Source of the DNA: Welwitschia mirabilis
Taxonomy: Eukaryota; Gnetophyta; Gnetopsida; Welwitschiales
Reading direction: 5' to 3'
NCBI GenBank assembly: GCA_051453625.1
Contig: JBOZIK010000001.1
Coordinates: forward strand, 15,755,838 to 15,819,837
Length of the DNA: 64,000 nt
Below the pieces are notes generated by a model. That model saw nothing but the letters and a program-made list of their open reading frames with translations. It did not search any database and was not told where the DNA came from. The position numbers were made by a program, and so were the translations under genes. Shown piece by piece: positions 48,031-60,219 of this stretch; position 1 is the stretch's first letter, and each line of letters opens with the position of its first letter.

Positions 48031-49740
48031 TTATCTAAGGGTAGGCACTGAAGTGAACCTTATGATTGTGTGGTAATGAAATTCAGAAAGGACTATAAAA
48101 TAATACCCAATCAACCACATGAAATGACTGCAATTCTCTATTACAATGTGGTCCTTCCTTCTTACTATCCATAAGATGTTTAAGCAATCATGTTCTCTAG
48201 GGCTACCACGTTTCTCCTTCCTTGCCCTCACAGGTCAATAGCAGTTGATGCTGCTTTTTCCTCTAATTGCAACTTGCTAATTAACCCTTTCCTCCTCTAT
48301 TCATTAGTGTTTCCTCTCAGTCATCTCTATCAGCTAGTAAAAGCTATTACCTTTCCGTGTCATCTTAATCCCCCATACAATGTTTCTTGAGCAGCAAATT
48401 CGTCCTACATTTTTTCTCTTCACCCACCTACATTACCCATCCAACATTGGATTCTAGCTTTGCTTTTCTTCTTTCTCCTACATCTAGTTTATGAAATGCA
48501 CTGATCGCCCATTACTCGTTACTACGTCATCCACCCTCATCTCCACGTGTTGCATTTTCCATAGTGACTACCTATGGATCTCACAAATTTTCTTCATTGA
48601 ATGCACTCTCTTTATTTCTTCTCGGCTGCCAATCCCCCCTTTTTCTTATATGTGTTAAAATGTCCTAACTTTATGCGCAGTCCTTGTAAAACCTAGATTT
48701 TCTACAACTAAAAACTTTAGACAACACTATAATACCAAAATGTAATACTCGCTTTGTAACCAAAAATTTTCTATACTATATTCGAAGATACCAAAATGTA
48801 GATCCACTTAAAAAGTTGCAAATTTATGCTATGATATAATATAAAAGAGCTAATTTAATTAAATCATTACTAAGTGCTTCAAAAGTTATCTTAATTATTT
48901 TTGTAAGACTCGAAGATATTAAATATTTACTTAATTTATTTAGAAAGTTTTATAAAAGAAAACAATAATGAGATCATGGAATTTTGTGTAAAGGAGTCCA
49001 TTTATTTTAACAAAAAAAATATAGGGGTCAAGCTTTTTAAGATTAAATGATTAAAAGGGGGCACCAAGAATACACAAGAGTACTATCTATAGCAATATGA
49101 GTATTTCAAAAGATATTGAGTGGACCCATAACTTATAATAGAAGAGTAATGATGGTTGATTAAAGAAATGGTGTGGGCCATGCATTAAAATGAAATTTAG
49201 CTAAAGCCAACAAAACAAATAAACTGAATCATCAAGGTGATATTAATTCAAGGCCATAACTTAGTAAATGAGGTGGCCATAAAAATTACATCTTCTTTAA
49301 ATCTTTAATTGTTGAATAGCATCCTCCTTTCTTATTCTCATTTCAAGTTGGCCCACCATTACCTTAATAATCACCCTTAAGAAGCCGTAATATAAGGAGG
49401 AGTGAGCTATTAATTTAAATCAAGAAGAATTCTATTAATAATTTGAATAATTATAATAGACTTAACCCTATTATTATATATTACATGAAAGATGATTTAT
49501 AATTATGTGATTTAAAGGTCCAAAGATATTTTTATGAAGGAGTTATATTTTTATGAAGACCCTAAGCTTTTATGAAGGAGAGAGGTATATTAACACGATA
49601 ATTAAAATTAATGCATCCTAAACGAGCTACAACCCGCCAAAATTTATGTGGTCTCCAAATAGAATTTTATTTAATCAAGTGCTCCTTATTTTACTAATAA
49701 AGAAGGAGCATGCTTAATTTCTTCATGTTTTAAAAAAACA
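48031..49740. other. Unassigned; C/T-rich then AT-rich
   Basis: 48,180-48,660 is pyrimidine-rich with a 66-codon plus-strand frame (48,190-48,390) of no known family and a cacgtg at 48,544-48,549. From 48,660 to 49,740 it is ordinary AT-rich sequence. Confidence 0.35.
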
Positions 49741-49960
49741 ACGCAAGATTTGAAAAGCGACACACCTATCACGTGGGATCTTGCGTAGGCCCCATTACTG
49801 TAAAGCATGTCCACTCTTGACAACCACGTGTCGCCGTCTTTTTAAGCTGCCGCCCTTAAAAAGAAACCGCAACTCCTCTCAAAGATGCACCCCCTTGTTA
49901 AAAATCATAATGGAAAAAAAGTGATGACGGTAAAAAAGTTACGTCGCGGTTTCCTCTTCC
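49741..49960 (+). promoter_or_regulatory. Promoter-like GC-richer island with two G-boxes and two inverted repeats
   Basis: G-boxes (cacgtg) lie at 49,770-49,775 and 49,825-49,830, the second in an ABRE-like context (ccacgtgtcgcc). The first lies between perfect 9-base inverted arms acgcaagat (49,741-49,749) and atcttgcgt (49,778-49,786). A second perfect pair, ctttttaag (49,838-49,846) and cttaaaaag (49,855-49,863), has an 8-base loop. CpG is retained here (gcg, tcg, acgtcgcgg) unlike in the surrounding sequence. No open frame follows, so a target gene cannot be named. Confidence 0.4.
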
Positions 49961-49977
49961 AAATGTGGCTTCCTTCT

Positions 49978-50050
49978 TCTTGTAGTGGTAAAGAAAGTGG
50001 TGGCTCAATAGGGAGGTTCAAGGTTTAATTCTTAGAAAATCCTTTGTGCA
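49978..50050 (+). mobile_element. tRNA-derived SINE-like head
   Basis: tagtggtaaagaaagtgg (box A-like) and ggttcaaggtttaattc (box B-like, 50,015-50,031). Weak. Confidence 0.3.
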
Positions 50051-51073
50051 AAAATGGTTTTCTTTGAATAAAACAATGCCCTTCTTATTAACTTATAAAG
50101 TAAATATAACTTCAATCATGCAGGCCCATCCTCTTAAAAATAAATATAACTTCCTCCATTTTCTAGGCCTTCTTTCAGTTCAATGCAGCCTTTATATTAG
50201 CACCAGCCCTCCACCCTATTTTTATTATTTTTAACATAGTAATATTATGCATGGCGGGGTAATAAACAAACTTTCTAACAATGGCTCTTCATATTATTCT
50301 CATGTGGCCCTCTCCTTCTTGACAGTTTCTTGTAATTTAAATGTTCCTTCTCTTTATGTTACACAAAGTAACATGCTACAAGAAAATGATGAGGTGGTGG
50401 CTAATATAAAATTTTTACCTAATTAACCTAACATAGCCCCATAATAATTATATTAGGAGGATGAAATATTTTAAACATTTTATAATTCTATAAAATCAAT
50501 GAATCATATATGTATAATTCTATTTATATTTTATCTATTTACCTAATGAATTAAACAAGTTATGTTCAAGGTTAGAATATGGAAGTTTATTAAGAAAATT
50601 TCATAAGAACAACTTATCACATTTTCTATTTCAATTTCAAGAAAGATATACATCATAAAACTATATACCACAATATACATAATTTGAGTTTGAAAGTACT
50701 TCTAAGGTTACAAAATAATTACAACAACTAAGATATTCAAGATCCTTGATCAAATTATAGGTTTAACACTCCAAATGTAATTTCACAACATAAACTAGAA
50801 AGAATAATCTCCACTCTATCATGCCCTCCTCAACAATTAATTTAGCTTTGAAGAAGCTCCAGTTTTTCCACTTGTTTAACATCAGAATATGGAGTGAAAA
50901 CTGCGAAATCTTCACAGCTCTGAGTACAAACCAAGAAAGGCAAGATAAAAGTCAAAGCATTCTAAGCCTCAAGATAGATAAGACAAAACCCTAATTTTAA
51001 GTGACGAACTTATGGAAATCAAATGAGAATAATTAGTTTGTAATAAAATTCTCATATATTTTTATTCTCCTCC
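50051..51073. other. AT-rich stretch, nothing recognised
   Basis: No coding, terminal repeat or tandem structure was seen. Confidence 0.4.
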
Positions 51074-51310
51074 ACTGCCTCATTTAGTGATCTATGGGAT
51101 TCATTGCCTCATTTGACGATCTATGGATTCTCATACTTCATTGCCTCATTCACCGAACTGTGGAGCCCACTGCCTCATTCAGTGATCTATGGATCTATCA
51201 ATCCCACTGCCTCCTTTGGCGATTTGTCAGCTCTCACATTCCACTGCCTAATTTAACGATCTATGGGTTCTTACATTTCACTGCCTCATTCGGTGATATG
51301 TGGAATTCTC
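51074..51310. repeat. 37-bp minisatellite, seven units
   Basis: An actgcctcatt/attgcctcatt core recurs at 51,074, 51,103, 51,140, 51,169, 51,206, 51,243 and 51,280, giving spacings of 29, 37, 29, 37, 37, 37. Each unit continues with a gtgatctatgg-like block. The 29-base spacings are 37-base units lacking 8 bases. The frame at 51,094-51,321 is open through the array and has repeated C/AS-F-x-DLW-type peptides, but this is probably a by-product. Confidence 0.95.
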
Positions 51311-51389
51311 ATTTCCATTAGATGTATGATCCAAAATATCATTAAAAAAATGTAAAGTTAAGGTACATTACTGATGCACTACCAAATGG

Positions 51390-52570
51390 TATGTATTTGA
51401 TGGGTTGTTATGAGCTATTTTGTAGGACATGTTTAGAGGCATTTTTAGGCATGTTCTGGAGAGTTGATGGATGATCACAGAAACACGTAATTCTTGGCAT
51501 GTTTAGAGGCATTTTTAGGCCTATTCTAATGCTCAATGCTTTGGAGGAAGATTACTAATGAAAAAGGTAGATTTCTCTTGATTTGAAAAGACAAAGAGGA
51601 CTGTCATCCCCACTATTGTCCCCATGACAAGTAGGACAACAACCCTATACAAGCCAAAGTAGATGCTAACATAGACTGGAGCTGGAACCAATGACGACCT
51701 CTTTTTTAAGGGTGTTGTACCCCAGGTTGTCCCCATTACATGAAGGACAAAAAATTAGAATGCATGGACCATTGTCCCCTTAGTCATCCTTATGATAGTC
51801 AAGACGATACCTGAAATGGCTAGCTGACTTTCACCCATTTCATCCATTTCTTTCTTGGTTTTTCAATGTGTTTTGTCTAACGGTTTCTCCTTCTGTGTTG
51901 TATAAATAAAACACCCTGACCTTCCTATTCATCTTCAATGCACTGGAAATTCTCGTGACATGAGATCAAAGGAAGTGAGATCCATCTTATGAGTTGCAGA
52001 AAGACATTTCCTTAGTGAAGAGCTATGCATCCTCCAATGAGGCTTGGCTGTTTTATAACCCAGATGCTGGTTTGATTCTTAATATAAAACTTTATTTCTT
52101 TGTTGTGCATTTATACTATTAATTTCCTTTATTGTTTATGTTGTTTTTGGTTCAGTGACAGTCTCATTAACGATATAGATCTTAAGGGCAATCTTCGTTA
52201 AGGTTAATGAAAGTAGTTTAGAATCATTTTGCATTAGATGTATTCAACTCACATAATAGTCTAAGTTGGTCTCGGTTAATGACAATCTCTTGGCTGATTA
52301 GGTTATACAGGGCCGATCTTCCTGACAAGTTGATTTGGTAATCAGATAGATGTTCATCTAGATTAAGTCGCATTTACATTGCATTGCATATTTATTTTCC
52401 TGCATTGTTCTTAAGTTTAGGATATGATATTCTTCTATGTAAATCAATTCTCCTTCTTATCTTGCATGCCTTTAATGGGTTTATGACATTTGAATCACTC
52501 CCATCTATACTAGAGTGTTATATTTTGCAATATATCTATTTTGATTAACATGATTTAGTGAGATGTAAGG
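51390..52570 (+). repeat. Solo-LTR-like regulatory sequence
   Basis: It contains a duplicated gcatgtttagaggcattttt block (about 51,429 and 51,500). Two copies of a ttgtcc...ggacaa inverted motif lie at about 51,617-51,640 and 51,726-51,750. A tgtataaataaaacacc TATA-like element lies near 51,898. The arrangement looks like an LTR U3 with repeated enhancers and a promoter, but no second copy or target duplication was found. Confidence 0.35.
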
Positions 52571-53994
52571 GATTGCAAAAATGCGCACTGCAATGAGTAC
52601 CAAGATCTAAATTCTTAATAAGAATAAACTTTGAATTGTTATCATAGTTAACTTCTAAAAGATTTATAAAAAAGACGATGAAACAAGTACTCATAAACTA
52701 GGACTAAAACTCAAAATCTTATAATTTATTCAGATTTCATTAAGAAACAAGCACCTAATTAAGCCTTAAAATGAATGCAAGAATAATGAACAAAACAAAT
52801 ATGTAAAAGTAAAGAACCATATAAAGATGCATGAATTAACTAAGACCATACAAAGATACAAAAATAAGGACTATACAAGATTAAAAAATAAAATAGAATC
52901 ATACCTTAAATTGGATGTAATATTTGTGAAATTTTGAAGACTTTAAGACTTTTAAGGATTCCTAAACTCTAATGCTTTTAAAACTCTAAGTCTTCAAGTT
53001 GCCAAGATCTGATAACAGAGGATTTCTTAAAAATATACAAATAAAAGAAGAAGGAAGTTCTATATATAGTAAGAGAATGTAAGGATATGAAAAGACATGA
53101 GAGTATGAAGAGGCACTATTTTGAAATAGAAGATAGTAAAGATTCCATAAACCTCAATCGTTACTTTGCTTGACCACTAGGTGCATTTAATATTTTACCA
53201 TAATAGTAATTACTTATTTTGTTAAATATAATCATGATAAAAAGATGCCTACATAACTTACAATATTTAAGTTCTTTGACATTTTTCAACATAAGCAAAA
53301 ATAAGATAAGTTAGTTACATAATAATATACTCTTTTCAGATTCCAAAATAATCATTACTATTAACTTCATAAGCCAAGAAAGAAATGCCAGAGTATTCGG
53401 AACATGCCACTATTTTTTCCTTAATAAAAAAGAATTTAATTATAATTATTTTTATGTAAGTAATCAAGATGATATATTTAGTAATAATGTCCAAAGAATA
53501 ACATCAAGTTAAAATTTTCATCACTTCTACATATTTAGCCATTTGTAATAAATCGTTTAGTATGTAAGACATTAATTTAGACCATATTATATGTTTTAGT
53601 TTATTCAAATATTTAAATATTTCTTACACTAAGTTTTATAAACTTAAAAAAATGGGATATGATAATCTCACTCCTCCGTTACCTTGTTGTCATGAGTATC
53701 AAAGTCAATCACATAGAGTATAGACTCAATTTGCAACTAGTTGTCTCACCAAAACCATTACCATTTCATTCCTAAATCATTCTATAAAATGCATTTCTTG
53801 TTAACCTTGGCATCTTGCTTCCTCTCATAGTGTAATATTTCTGAATTAACAACACCCTCTATAATTGTATTGCAGTTCCTCTTCTGCATGCTCCCTCTTC
53901 TGTGTGCACGTTGTTATTCTTCTTATGGTCTAATGTTTGAGGTGTTTCCCCCACCTTCATTTAAATAATCCTAGTGTGGAATGATCATGAAAGT
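52571..53994. other. AT-rich stretch, little recognised
   Basis: gatctgataaca at 53,006-53,017 is 10 of 12 to the complement of the tRNA-Met primer site, and a minus-strand TATA-like tatatatag lies at about 53,063. Together they could mark a decayed minus-strand LTR leader, but no LTR copy was found. Confidence 0.25.
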
Positions 53995-54080
53995 TAACAG
54001 GTTGGAGATAGTGGTACAATTAATTATTTCAAAATTATATAATTTAGAGGTCCCTAGTTCAAATCCACTAGCTGACCCCC
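53995..54080 (+). mobile_element. tRNA-derived SINE-like head
   Basis: gatagtggtacaattaatta (box A-like, from 54,007) and ctagttcaaatccac (box B-like, 54,055-54,069). Confidence 0.35.
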
Positions 54081-54172
54081 TTTAAATTAATTACCTTTTC
54101 TTACATTATAAACATAAAATTTCTAACTATTAAAATATTCAATGTGTTCTATTTAATAAAACCTAACTTCAT

Positions 54173-54532
54173 TGTGACATTCATTAAAAAATTCTTTTAG
54201 CCAAGAGAACTTAAATACTTTTATACTTCCTTATTTAACACATGTACTTCTATAGATCCTGGTTGGTGTAATAAGTCATTAAATGGTAGCTATGTTGGTG
54301 ATGGTTTTCCATATTATGTCATTAGTACAACATATAAACCTATAAGTTTTATGATTAATCTATTAATTAATAGTTAAGTATTATAGTGCCAAAAGTATTA
54401 CACTATAAATTTGATGTGATTAAGCTAAAACACTAGATATCATACCTTTTTAACAAGGCGATATCTATGATATTATCCTGTTAGCTAGTTAAATTCATTA
54501 AATTTGTTGGATGTCTTGAAGTGAACATTACA
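54173..54532 (+). repeat. Possible LTR ending at a primer site
   Basis: The right end gaacattaca stands four bases before a tRNA-Met-type primer site, and the same gaacattaca end is used by the gypsy element at 18.5-28.5 kb. The left end is a guess from a tgtgacattca sequence that roughly mirrors it. No second LTR copy was located. Confidence 0.35.
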
Positions 54533-54535
54533 TTT

Positions 54536-54547
54536 TGATATTAGAGC
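54536..54547 (+). promoter_or_regulatory. Decayed tRNA-iMet primer binding site
   Basis: tgatattagagc differs from tggtatcagagc by one G-to-A and one C-to-T change, the same wear seen across the window. Confidence 0.6.
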
Positions 54548-56837
54548 TTAGATTGTGATTAAGTAGGCAAAAATTCATGTTAAGATGATGGTTATGACCC
54601 TTAATGATTGATGTGATAATGATTAGATGATAAGAGCGATAATACATATGCTTGAGGATGTCAAATTATATGAGAGCTAACTTCTTAAGAAGAGAAGAAA
54701 TTCACTAAGATATTTAGGCTTAACAAACTCTATTGAAAATATGTAAGTACACTTCACTTAAGAGTAAGAATGTTCAAACTATAGATTACATAAGGATATC
54801 TTAAAGTGGTATTTTTAAGCTTAAGCTTATAATTCAATTAGAGCATGAGTTCTATTAGTTAAATACTTATAAATCATAGTTCTCTTATTATCCTGGTTAA
54901 ATAAAACTAAATTATAGTAAGCATTAACGTGATCCTTCTTAAAAGAGTTGCAAATTAGGTAAATGACTTACATTGTAGGTACAATTAACAAAGATAATCA
55001 CCTAAGTAATAAGGGCTATTTATAATAAGGATAAAGATAATAATACTTAATTAAGTTAATTTATGATATACAATTAAATTACAATCATTTTGTTTCACAA
55101 ACAATGAGTGTGGTGAGTGTTTAATAACACCTTTTGATTAAAGCATGGAAGAATGCAAGTCTTGAGAGGACTCTTGAAATCAACCAATTAATGCTCTTAT
55201 GATTATGCTATAAGAGCTATAATTTAGTAAAAAGTATTATAAATTAGTGGGTAGTAAATCAATTGGATTCTGCATAATCTAGGTAATGTTATGATGACAT
55301 TATATTATACAAGGATTAACTCAGCTTAGTTATAAAAGTAATTGAAGGTAGACATAAAGGTCTAGATCAAATTACACAACTTGTATGACACTTTTGAATT
55401 ACTTCAAGGTGCACTCATGAACACTAACTTAAAGTAATCTTACATTAAATCCAATGTTCAATTTAGACATTTGCACACCATCCTGATACAATGAGACTAC
55501 TAATGCACCTCATAATCACTTAAACCAAGGGCTGTACGAAAAAGATTTGTATTTATTTTTTTTACAGGTTGATTTCTCATATTTAACATTCTTGACTTGA
55601 AGGCAATTTAGCTTATTATTAGTCAATGTATCCCTTTTCTTCTCCATTAAAAATAAGGTATATGTTTGACAACATCCAAGACATTACAGTTAGGATTTCC
55701 AATTCTGGATTCCAATAAAAACACCCTCTTCATTAATCATGAACTACTTGTATTGCAAAACCAAAATAGAGGTCTATCGTTGTTACTTCAACTTTACCAT
55801 TTTTAAATGATCTACAAAATCCTCAATCTCATCTATAGTGTGCAAATTATTTCACTCTCATTCTGTGTTGGAAAAATTTTCATTTTCAAAGCGTCCTACT
55901 TCTATGACTTCTTGAAAACACAAAGGCAATAAATTGGTTAAATCCCATCCTCTTATTTTTCTATCATTAGCTCATGTTATGGAGTCTTTAGTTCCTTACC
56001 TATGAAAATACCCCATACAAGACCTAATAAATGCCATTCAATCGCCTTCAAAATGCCTTGCGACATGCTAGAGAATCATTGAAACATGATGTAGATGCAT
56101 GTGTATCATGTTACAACAAAGGTTCAATGCCCTGTAAAATGCCAGCAACTGCCTTGCAAAAATTCCTTGTAAATGCCAAAAAACCACTAATAATAATATT
56201 CTAAATCACATCAAATGTTGATTAAGTTCAACGAACATCCAATAAAAATGCACTATCTTTTATCAAGACTCAAAGAAGACATTTAAAAAAACATCAACCC
56301 ATAAAAATAGATTGTGTCGTCGCTGATTTCTCAAACCATTCCTAGGATTCAAATATATATATATAATGAAGTTTGATGCAAAAGTCATTAGCATGTTACC
56401 ATTATGAACATACTTTTCACCTTTGAAAAAGTACTTCTAAAGAGAGAGGGGGAAAAAAGAGACTTTTTCTGATTGCAACCTTTTAAATAATGCATTTTCG
56501 TAGTTTAGTAACTATTATTCTTGTGTAAACGTGATAGTTCTTCTTCTTGAAAATATATAAACAAATAAAAAAAGAAAAAAATAGAGAGAGAGAAACAAGA
56601 AGAAGTTATTAGAAACCCACACTTAAAAACAAAAAGGAAATTAAAAAACCAGAGAAAACTTTGTAGTGAGCTATACTTGGGCATATGAAGCTTAGGATAA
56701 CTTTACAGAAATCCTTTTTACCTTTTCCTTATGAATGTATTAAGTTTAAACAACTACTCAAAATTGCCCAAACCCATGACTATCTCAAAATGCAAATGGC
56801 CTAAAGAAATCAAACCCTCATCCTTCTCTAGTGGTAG
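54548..56837. other. Decayed retrotransposon interior or spacer
   Basis: It follows the primer site, so it may have been gag leader, but no domain is readable. 56,020-56,190 has several aatgcc-containing phrases, and 56,550-56,640 is A/G-rich low complexity. Confidence 0.35.
56833..56837. repeat. Target-site duplication of the plus-strand gypsy element (left)
   Basis: ggtag here and gatag at 61,880-61,884: four of five bases match and the difference is a G-to-A change. Confidence 0.7.
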
Positions 56838-57171
56838 TGTTGTAACCCCATAATTTATTCCTCTTGTTTATTATCATAGTATCCATATAATTCCTGCTAC
56901 TGGCCCCATAATTTGTTAAGTGGCCCCATAATCTGTTATTTTATATTATTCCCCTAAAATCCCACATTTATTAGGATTTTTGTTGTAGAGGATCTGTGTC
57001 CTATAAATAAGTGGGTATTGTAATGCTTTAGCATCATTGAATAAAAGTGACATTGTGTGTTTGAAGGCCAGTTACCCTCGAAGTGATTATTGGAGGCTTG
57101 ACCCCCTCCAAGTGGTCATCTATTTTTAACTTTTATGTCTTTTTTGCATTAATACGACTAGGGTTGTAACA
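56838..57171 (+). repeat. 5' LTR of the chromovirus
   Basis: 334 bp. It has a cctataaataag TATA box at about 57,000-57,011 and a gaataaaag signal near 57,040. Compared with the 3' LTR, roughly one base in ten differs by eye, with G/A and C/T differences common, so the insertion is old. Confidence 0.95.
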
Positions 57172-57173
57172 TT

Positions 57174-57185
57174 TGGTATCAAATC
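57174..57185 (+). promoter_or_regulatory. Primer binding site of the chromovirus
   Basis: tggtatcaaatc, ten of twelve bases as in tggtatcagagc (tRNA-iMet), starting two bases after the LTR end. Confidence 0.85.
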
Positions 57186-57209
57186 CATGACTCCATTGAT
57201 GCACACAAA

Positions 57210-58160
57210 AAAGACAAAGATGGATGATGAGGTAAAGGCTATATTAGAAGGACATGAGTGATAAATTCAAGAGATGAGGTCATCCACCAATACTGCCATT
57301 GAGGACTTGAAATTAATGATTACTAGATTGAGTATTCAAATGGGTTATTTGACATCCCAGTCTAGAGAATCATCTGCCATGGTGATAAGCATGTTGCTTA
57401 TAACCATCAAACAGGACCTGGATATAACACAAGAAATAGGAATACCATTCAACCTCAAATCACGCACTTGGAATTTCCACGTTTTAATGGAGAAGATCCT
57501 GATGGCTGGATTTATTGAGCTAAATAATTTTTCAAATTCAATCTTACTCTAGAACCATAAAATATCCCTTTGGCTTCCTTTCATCTTAAGAAGAAGGCAC
57601 TTCAATGGTACCAATGGCTAGAAAAATATTAGGGTGTTATCTCCTAGAAGGAATTTTTGAAAGGATTATGCATGCACGTTGGTCCAAACATGTATGAGGA
57701 CTACACTGGAGAACTTACCAAATTGTGACAAACCTCCATTATTCATGACTACCAGTCTCACTTTGAACAACTGATTAATCAAACATCAGGACTAACTAAA
57801 TATTTTTTTGTGAGCTATTTCATAAGTGGGCTAAAAGATGAGTTAAAGCATAAAGTCCACATGTTCTAACCCAAGACTCTAACTTAAACCATTGGATTAG
57901 CAAGGCTTAAGGAAGAGTAGTTACTTGTCCTACACAGACAAAATAAGGTAAATCATGTTGTAACTACTCCTGTCTCTCATAGTATTCTTGCAACTACACC
58001 AATCAAATGAATAATACCAATAGAGGCTAAGGTTAGAAAAGATAAGAGGCTATGTTATAACTATGATGAAAAGCTTGATCCTGGCTATCGTTGCAAGACA
58101 AAACAACTATTCATTATTAAAGAAGATTGGCTTGAAGATGAATTAGAAGCAGAGTTAGAT
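57210..58160 (+). pseudogene. Chromovirus gag with altered zinc knuckle
   Basis: A long partly open frame starts at ATG 57,274 (frame open to 57,552) and continues with stops and shifts. Helical gag-like segments contain PKFNPQI-type remains, ALQWYQWLEKY and a CKQTSIIHDYQSHFEQLINQ block (about 57,730-57,780). At 58,043-58,090 the frame reads KRLCYNYDEKLDPGYRCK. In the CYNCDEK..PGHRC knuckle of this family the second Cys and the His are both replaced by Tyr (TGT to TAT, CAT to TAT). Confidence 0.85.
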
Positions 58161-58194
58161 GCAACAGAAGCACCCATGAAAGAATAACAACCAG

Positions 58195-58430
58195 AGATCT
58201 CTATCCATGCCATAACTGGTTCTCTATCCCCCCAGACAATAAGGGTTAAGGAAGAATTTAAGAAGCAACATGTTTGTATTCTCATCGATTTCGGTAGCAC
58301 CCATAACTTCATCCATACAAACTTGGTAAAACAAATCAACTTTTAATGGACCAACGATAATTCTATTAAGGTTATAATGGCCAATGGTGAGTGTTTACGT
58401 ATCTAAGGTACATGCAATAATCTTCATTTT
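58195..58430 (+). pseudogene. Chromovirus aspartic protease remnant
   Basis: SIHAITGSLSPQTIRVK leads to CILIDFGSTHNFIHTNLVKQ. The active-site triplet normally Asp-Ser-Gly is Asp-Phe-Gly (TCC to TTC), which alone should abolish activity. Flanking hydrophobic residues keep the retropepsin pattern. Confidence 0.88.
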
Positions 58431-58859
58431 ACTATCTAATGCTTTAATTTTACTTTAGAATTCTATATACTTTCTCTCTGTGTATGTGATGTAGTTCTTA
58501 GGGCTTCTTGGCTTCATACTTAGGCCCTATTTTGTGGGACTTCTCTAAATTATATATGAAGTTTAAAGTTCAAGGACAATAATACGTTTTGAAGGGATCA
58601 AGAAATCCTCTTATGGAGATCATTAGTAGCCATGCCATTGAAAAAATGGTGGCTAAAGAAGACACTACTATGTATATGGCTATATACTCCTTACAGGGAA
58701 GTGAGACAACAGAGGAATTACCAACAAACCTATAACAATTGCTCTAGTACTTTTATGATGTCTTTACCACTTCCATCGGACTTCCACCTAAGTGTTTCCA
58801 TGACCATCGCGTTCTCTTACTTCCTAATAGCCACCCTCTGAATATTCGGCCATATCGGT

Positions 58860-59560
58860 ATTTCGATATTCAGAAAATGGAGATTGACCACCAGTTCAAG
58901 GAGATGTTGGAGAGTGGTATCATCTGATCAAGTAATAGTTCCTACTCCTCTCTAGTATTGCTGGTACATAAGAGAGAAGGGTCATGGTAAATGTGCATTG
59001 ACTACAAAGCACTGAACAACATTAATGGGAAGGACAAATTTCTCATTCCCATAATCAATGAGCTATTAGATGAGTTACATGGAGCTACTTATTTCTTCAA
59101 ATTAGATCTTAGATCAGATTATTATCAAGTTCATGTTTATGAAGAAGACATTCAAAAAACAATTTTTTGCATGCATGAAGAATACTATGAGTTCTTGGTT
59201 ATGCCGTGTGGATTAACTAATACCCCATCCACGTTTCAAAGCCTCATGAATAGCATGTTTTGACCTTACTTGTGGAGGTTTGTTCTAGTATCATTCGATG
59301 AAATTCTAATCTATAGCTCATCCTGGTAAGATCATCTTACTCATCTAGAGGTAATATTTGAAATCCTTCATGATCATAAATTATTTCTCAAATGGTCGAA
59401 GTGTTGTTTTCGTCAAGTTCAAATTGAGTACCTAGGACATATCATATCTTAAGAAGGTATTGCCACAGATCCAAAGAAGCTATCATGTATGCTAGAATGG
59501 CCCATTCCTAAGACTCTTAGAGCTCTAAGAGGATTCTTGGGATTAATAGGATATTACAAG
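58860..59560 (+). pseudogene. Chromovirus reverse transcriptase remnant
   Basis: Landmarks in order: EMLESGII, then [20 protein letters not shown] from 58,991, then [46 protein letters not shown], and IEYLGHIIS with GIATDPKK. The frame 58,991-59,263 is open for 90 codons. The polymerase-site pair usually Asp-Asp is Asp-Glu (SFDEIL). Stops occur at former Gln/Trp/Arg codons. Confidence 0.92.
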
Positions 59561-60070
59561 AAATTTGGTAAGAACTATGAGAATATTTTTTGCACCATTG
59601 ACTGCTTTACTCAAAAAGAATTCCTTTGTGTGGAGTGAAGAAATTGAGGCAACCTTTAATCTCTTAAAATAAACAATGACATCTACTCCAGTTTTGGCTT
59701 TATTCAATTTCTTTAGGCCCTTTGAGATTAAGTGTGATGCTTCTGGTATAGGCATTGGAGAAGTTCTTACACAGGAAGAGAGACCTCTAGCCTTTAGAAG
59801 TAAAATTTTATCAAAAAAACACCAAGGGATTCCCACTAATGACAATATTACATGCTATACATAAGTGACAACACTATTTGATTAGACAATATTTTGTCAT
59901 CTACACTGACCACCGTAGTATTAAGGATCTACAGGAGCAGAGGTTATCCACAGAGATACAATAAAAATGGACCACAAAGCTCATGGGTTATGACTATAAG
60001 ATCAAGTATAAGAAAGGGTTATAAAATTGTATAGTTGATGCCCTTTCTAGGTAGATGGAAGGAGAGTTAT
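59561..60070 (+). pseudogene. Chromovirus RNase H remnant
   Basis: An LTALLKKNSFVWSEEIEATF connection segment is followed by [20 protein letters not shown] and [14 protein letters not shown], the RNase H opening with its catalytic Asp kept. After a frameshift, YTDHRSIK- and GYDYKIKYKKG-type remains continue to about 60,050 (DALSR). Confidence 0.88.
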
Positions 60071-60219
60071 TAGCTATTTCTTATTCACTATCCATTTGGG
60101 TGGATCACATTTGAGCAAAAACTACAAGTGATGAAGTACTGCAAGCTATCATTTAGCAACTCTTAACCTAATAACTTAACTTACCACACTTATAATAATG
60201 GTATTTTGAATTACAAGAA

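Noticed and set aside
51094-51321. 75-codon repeat protein
   Set aside because: The frame is a by-product of a 37-base minisatellite whose units also vary by 8 bases; no start context or upstream gene.
53006-53017. Minus-strand primer binding site with LTR to its right
   Set aside because: Ten of twelve bases match but no LTR pair, purine tract or coding remnant supports an element; kept only as a note.
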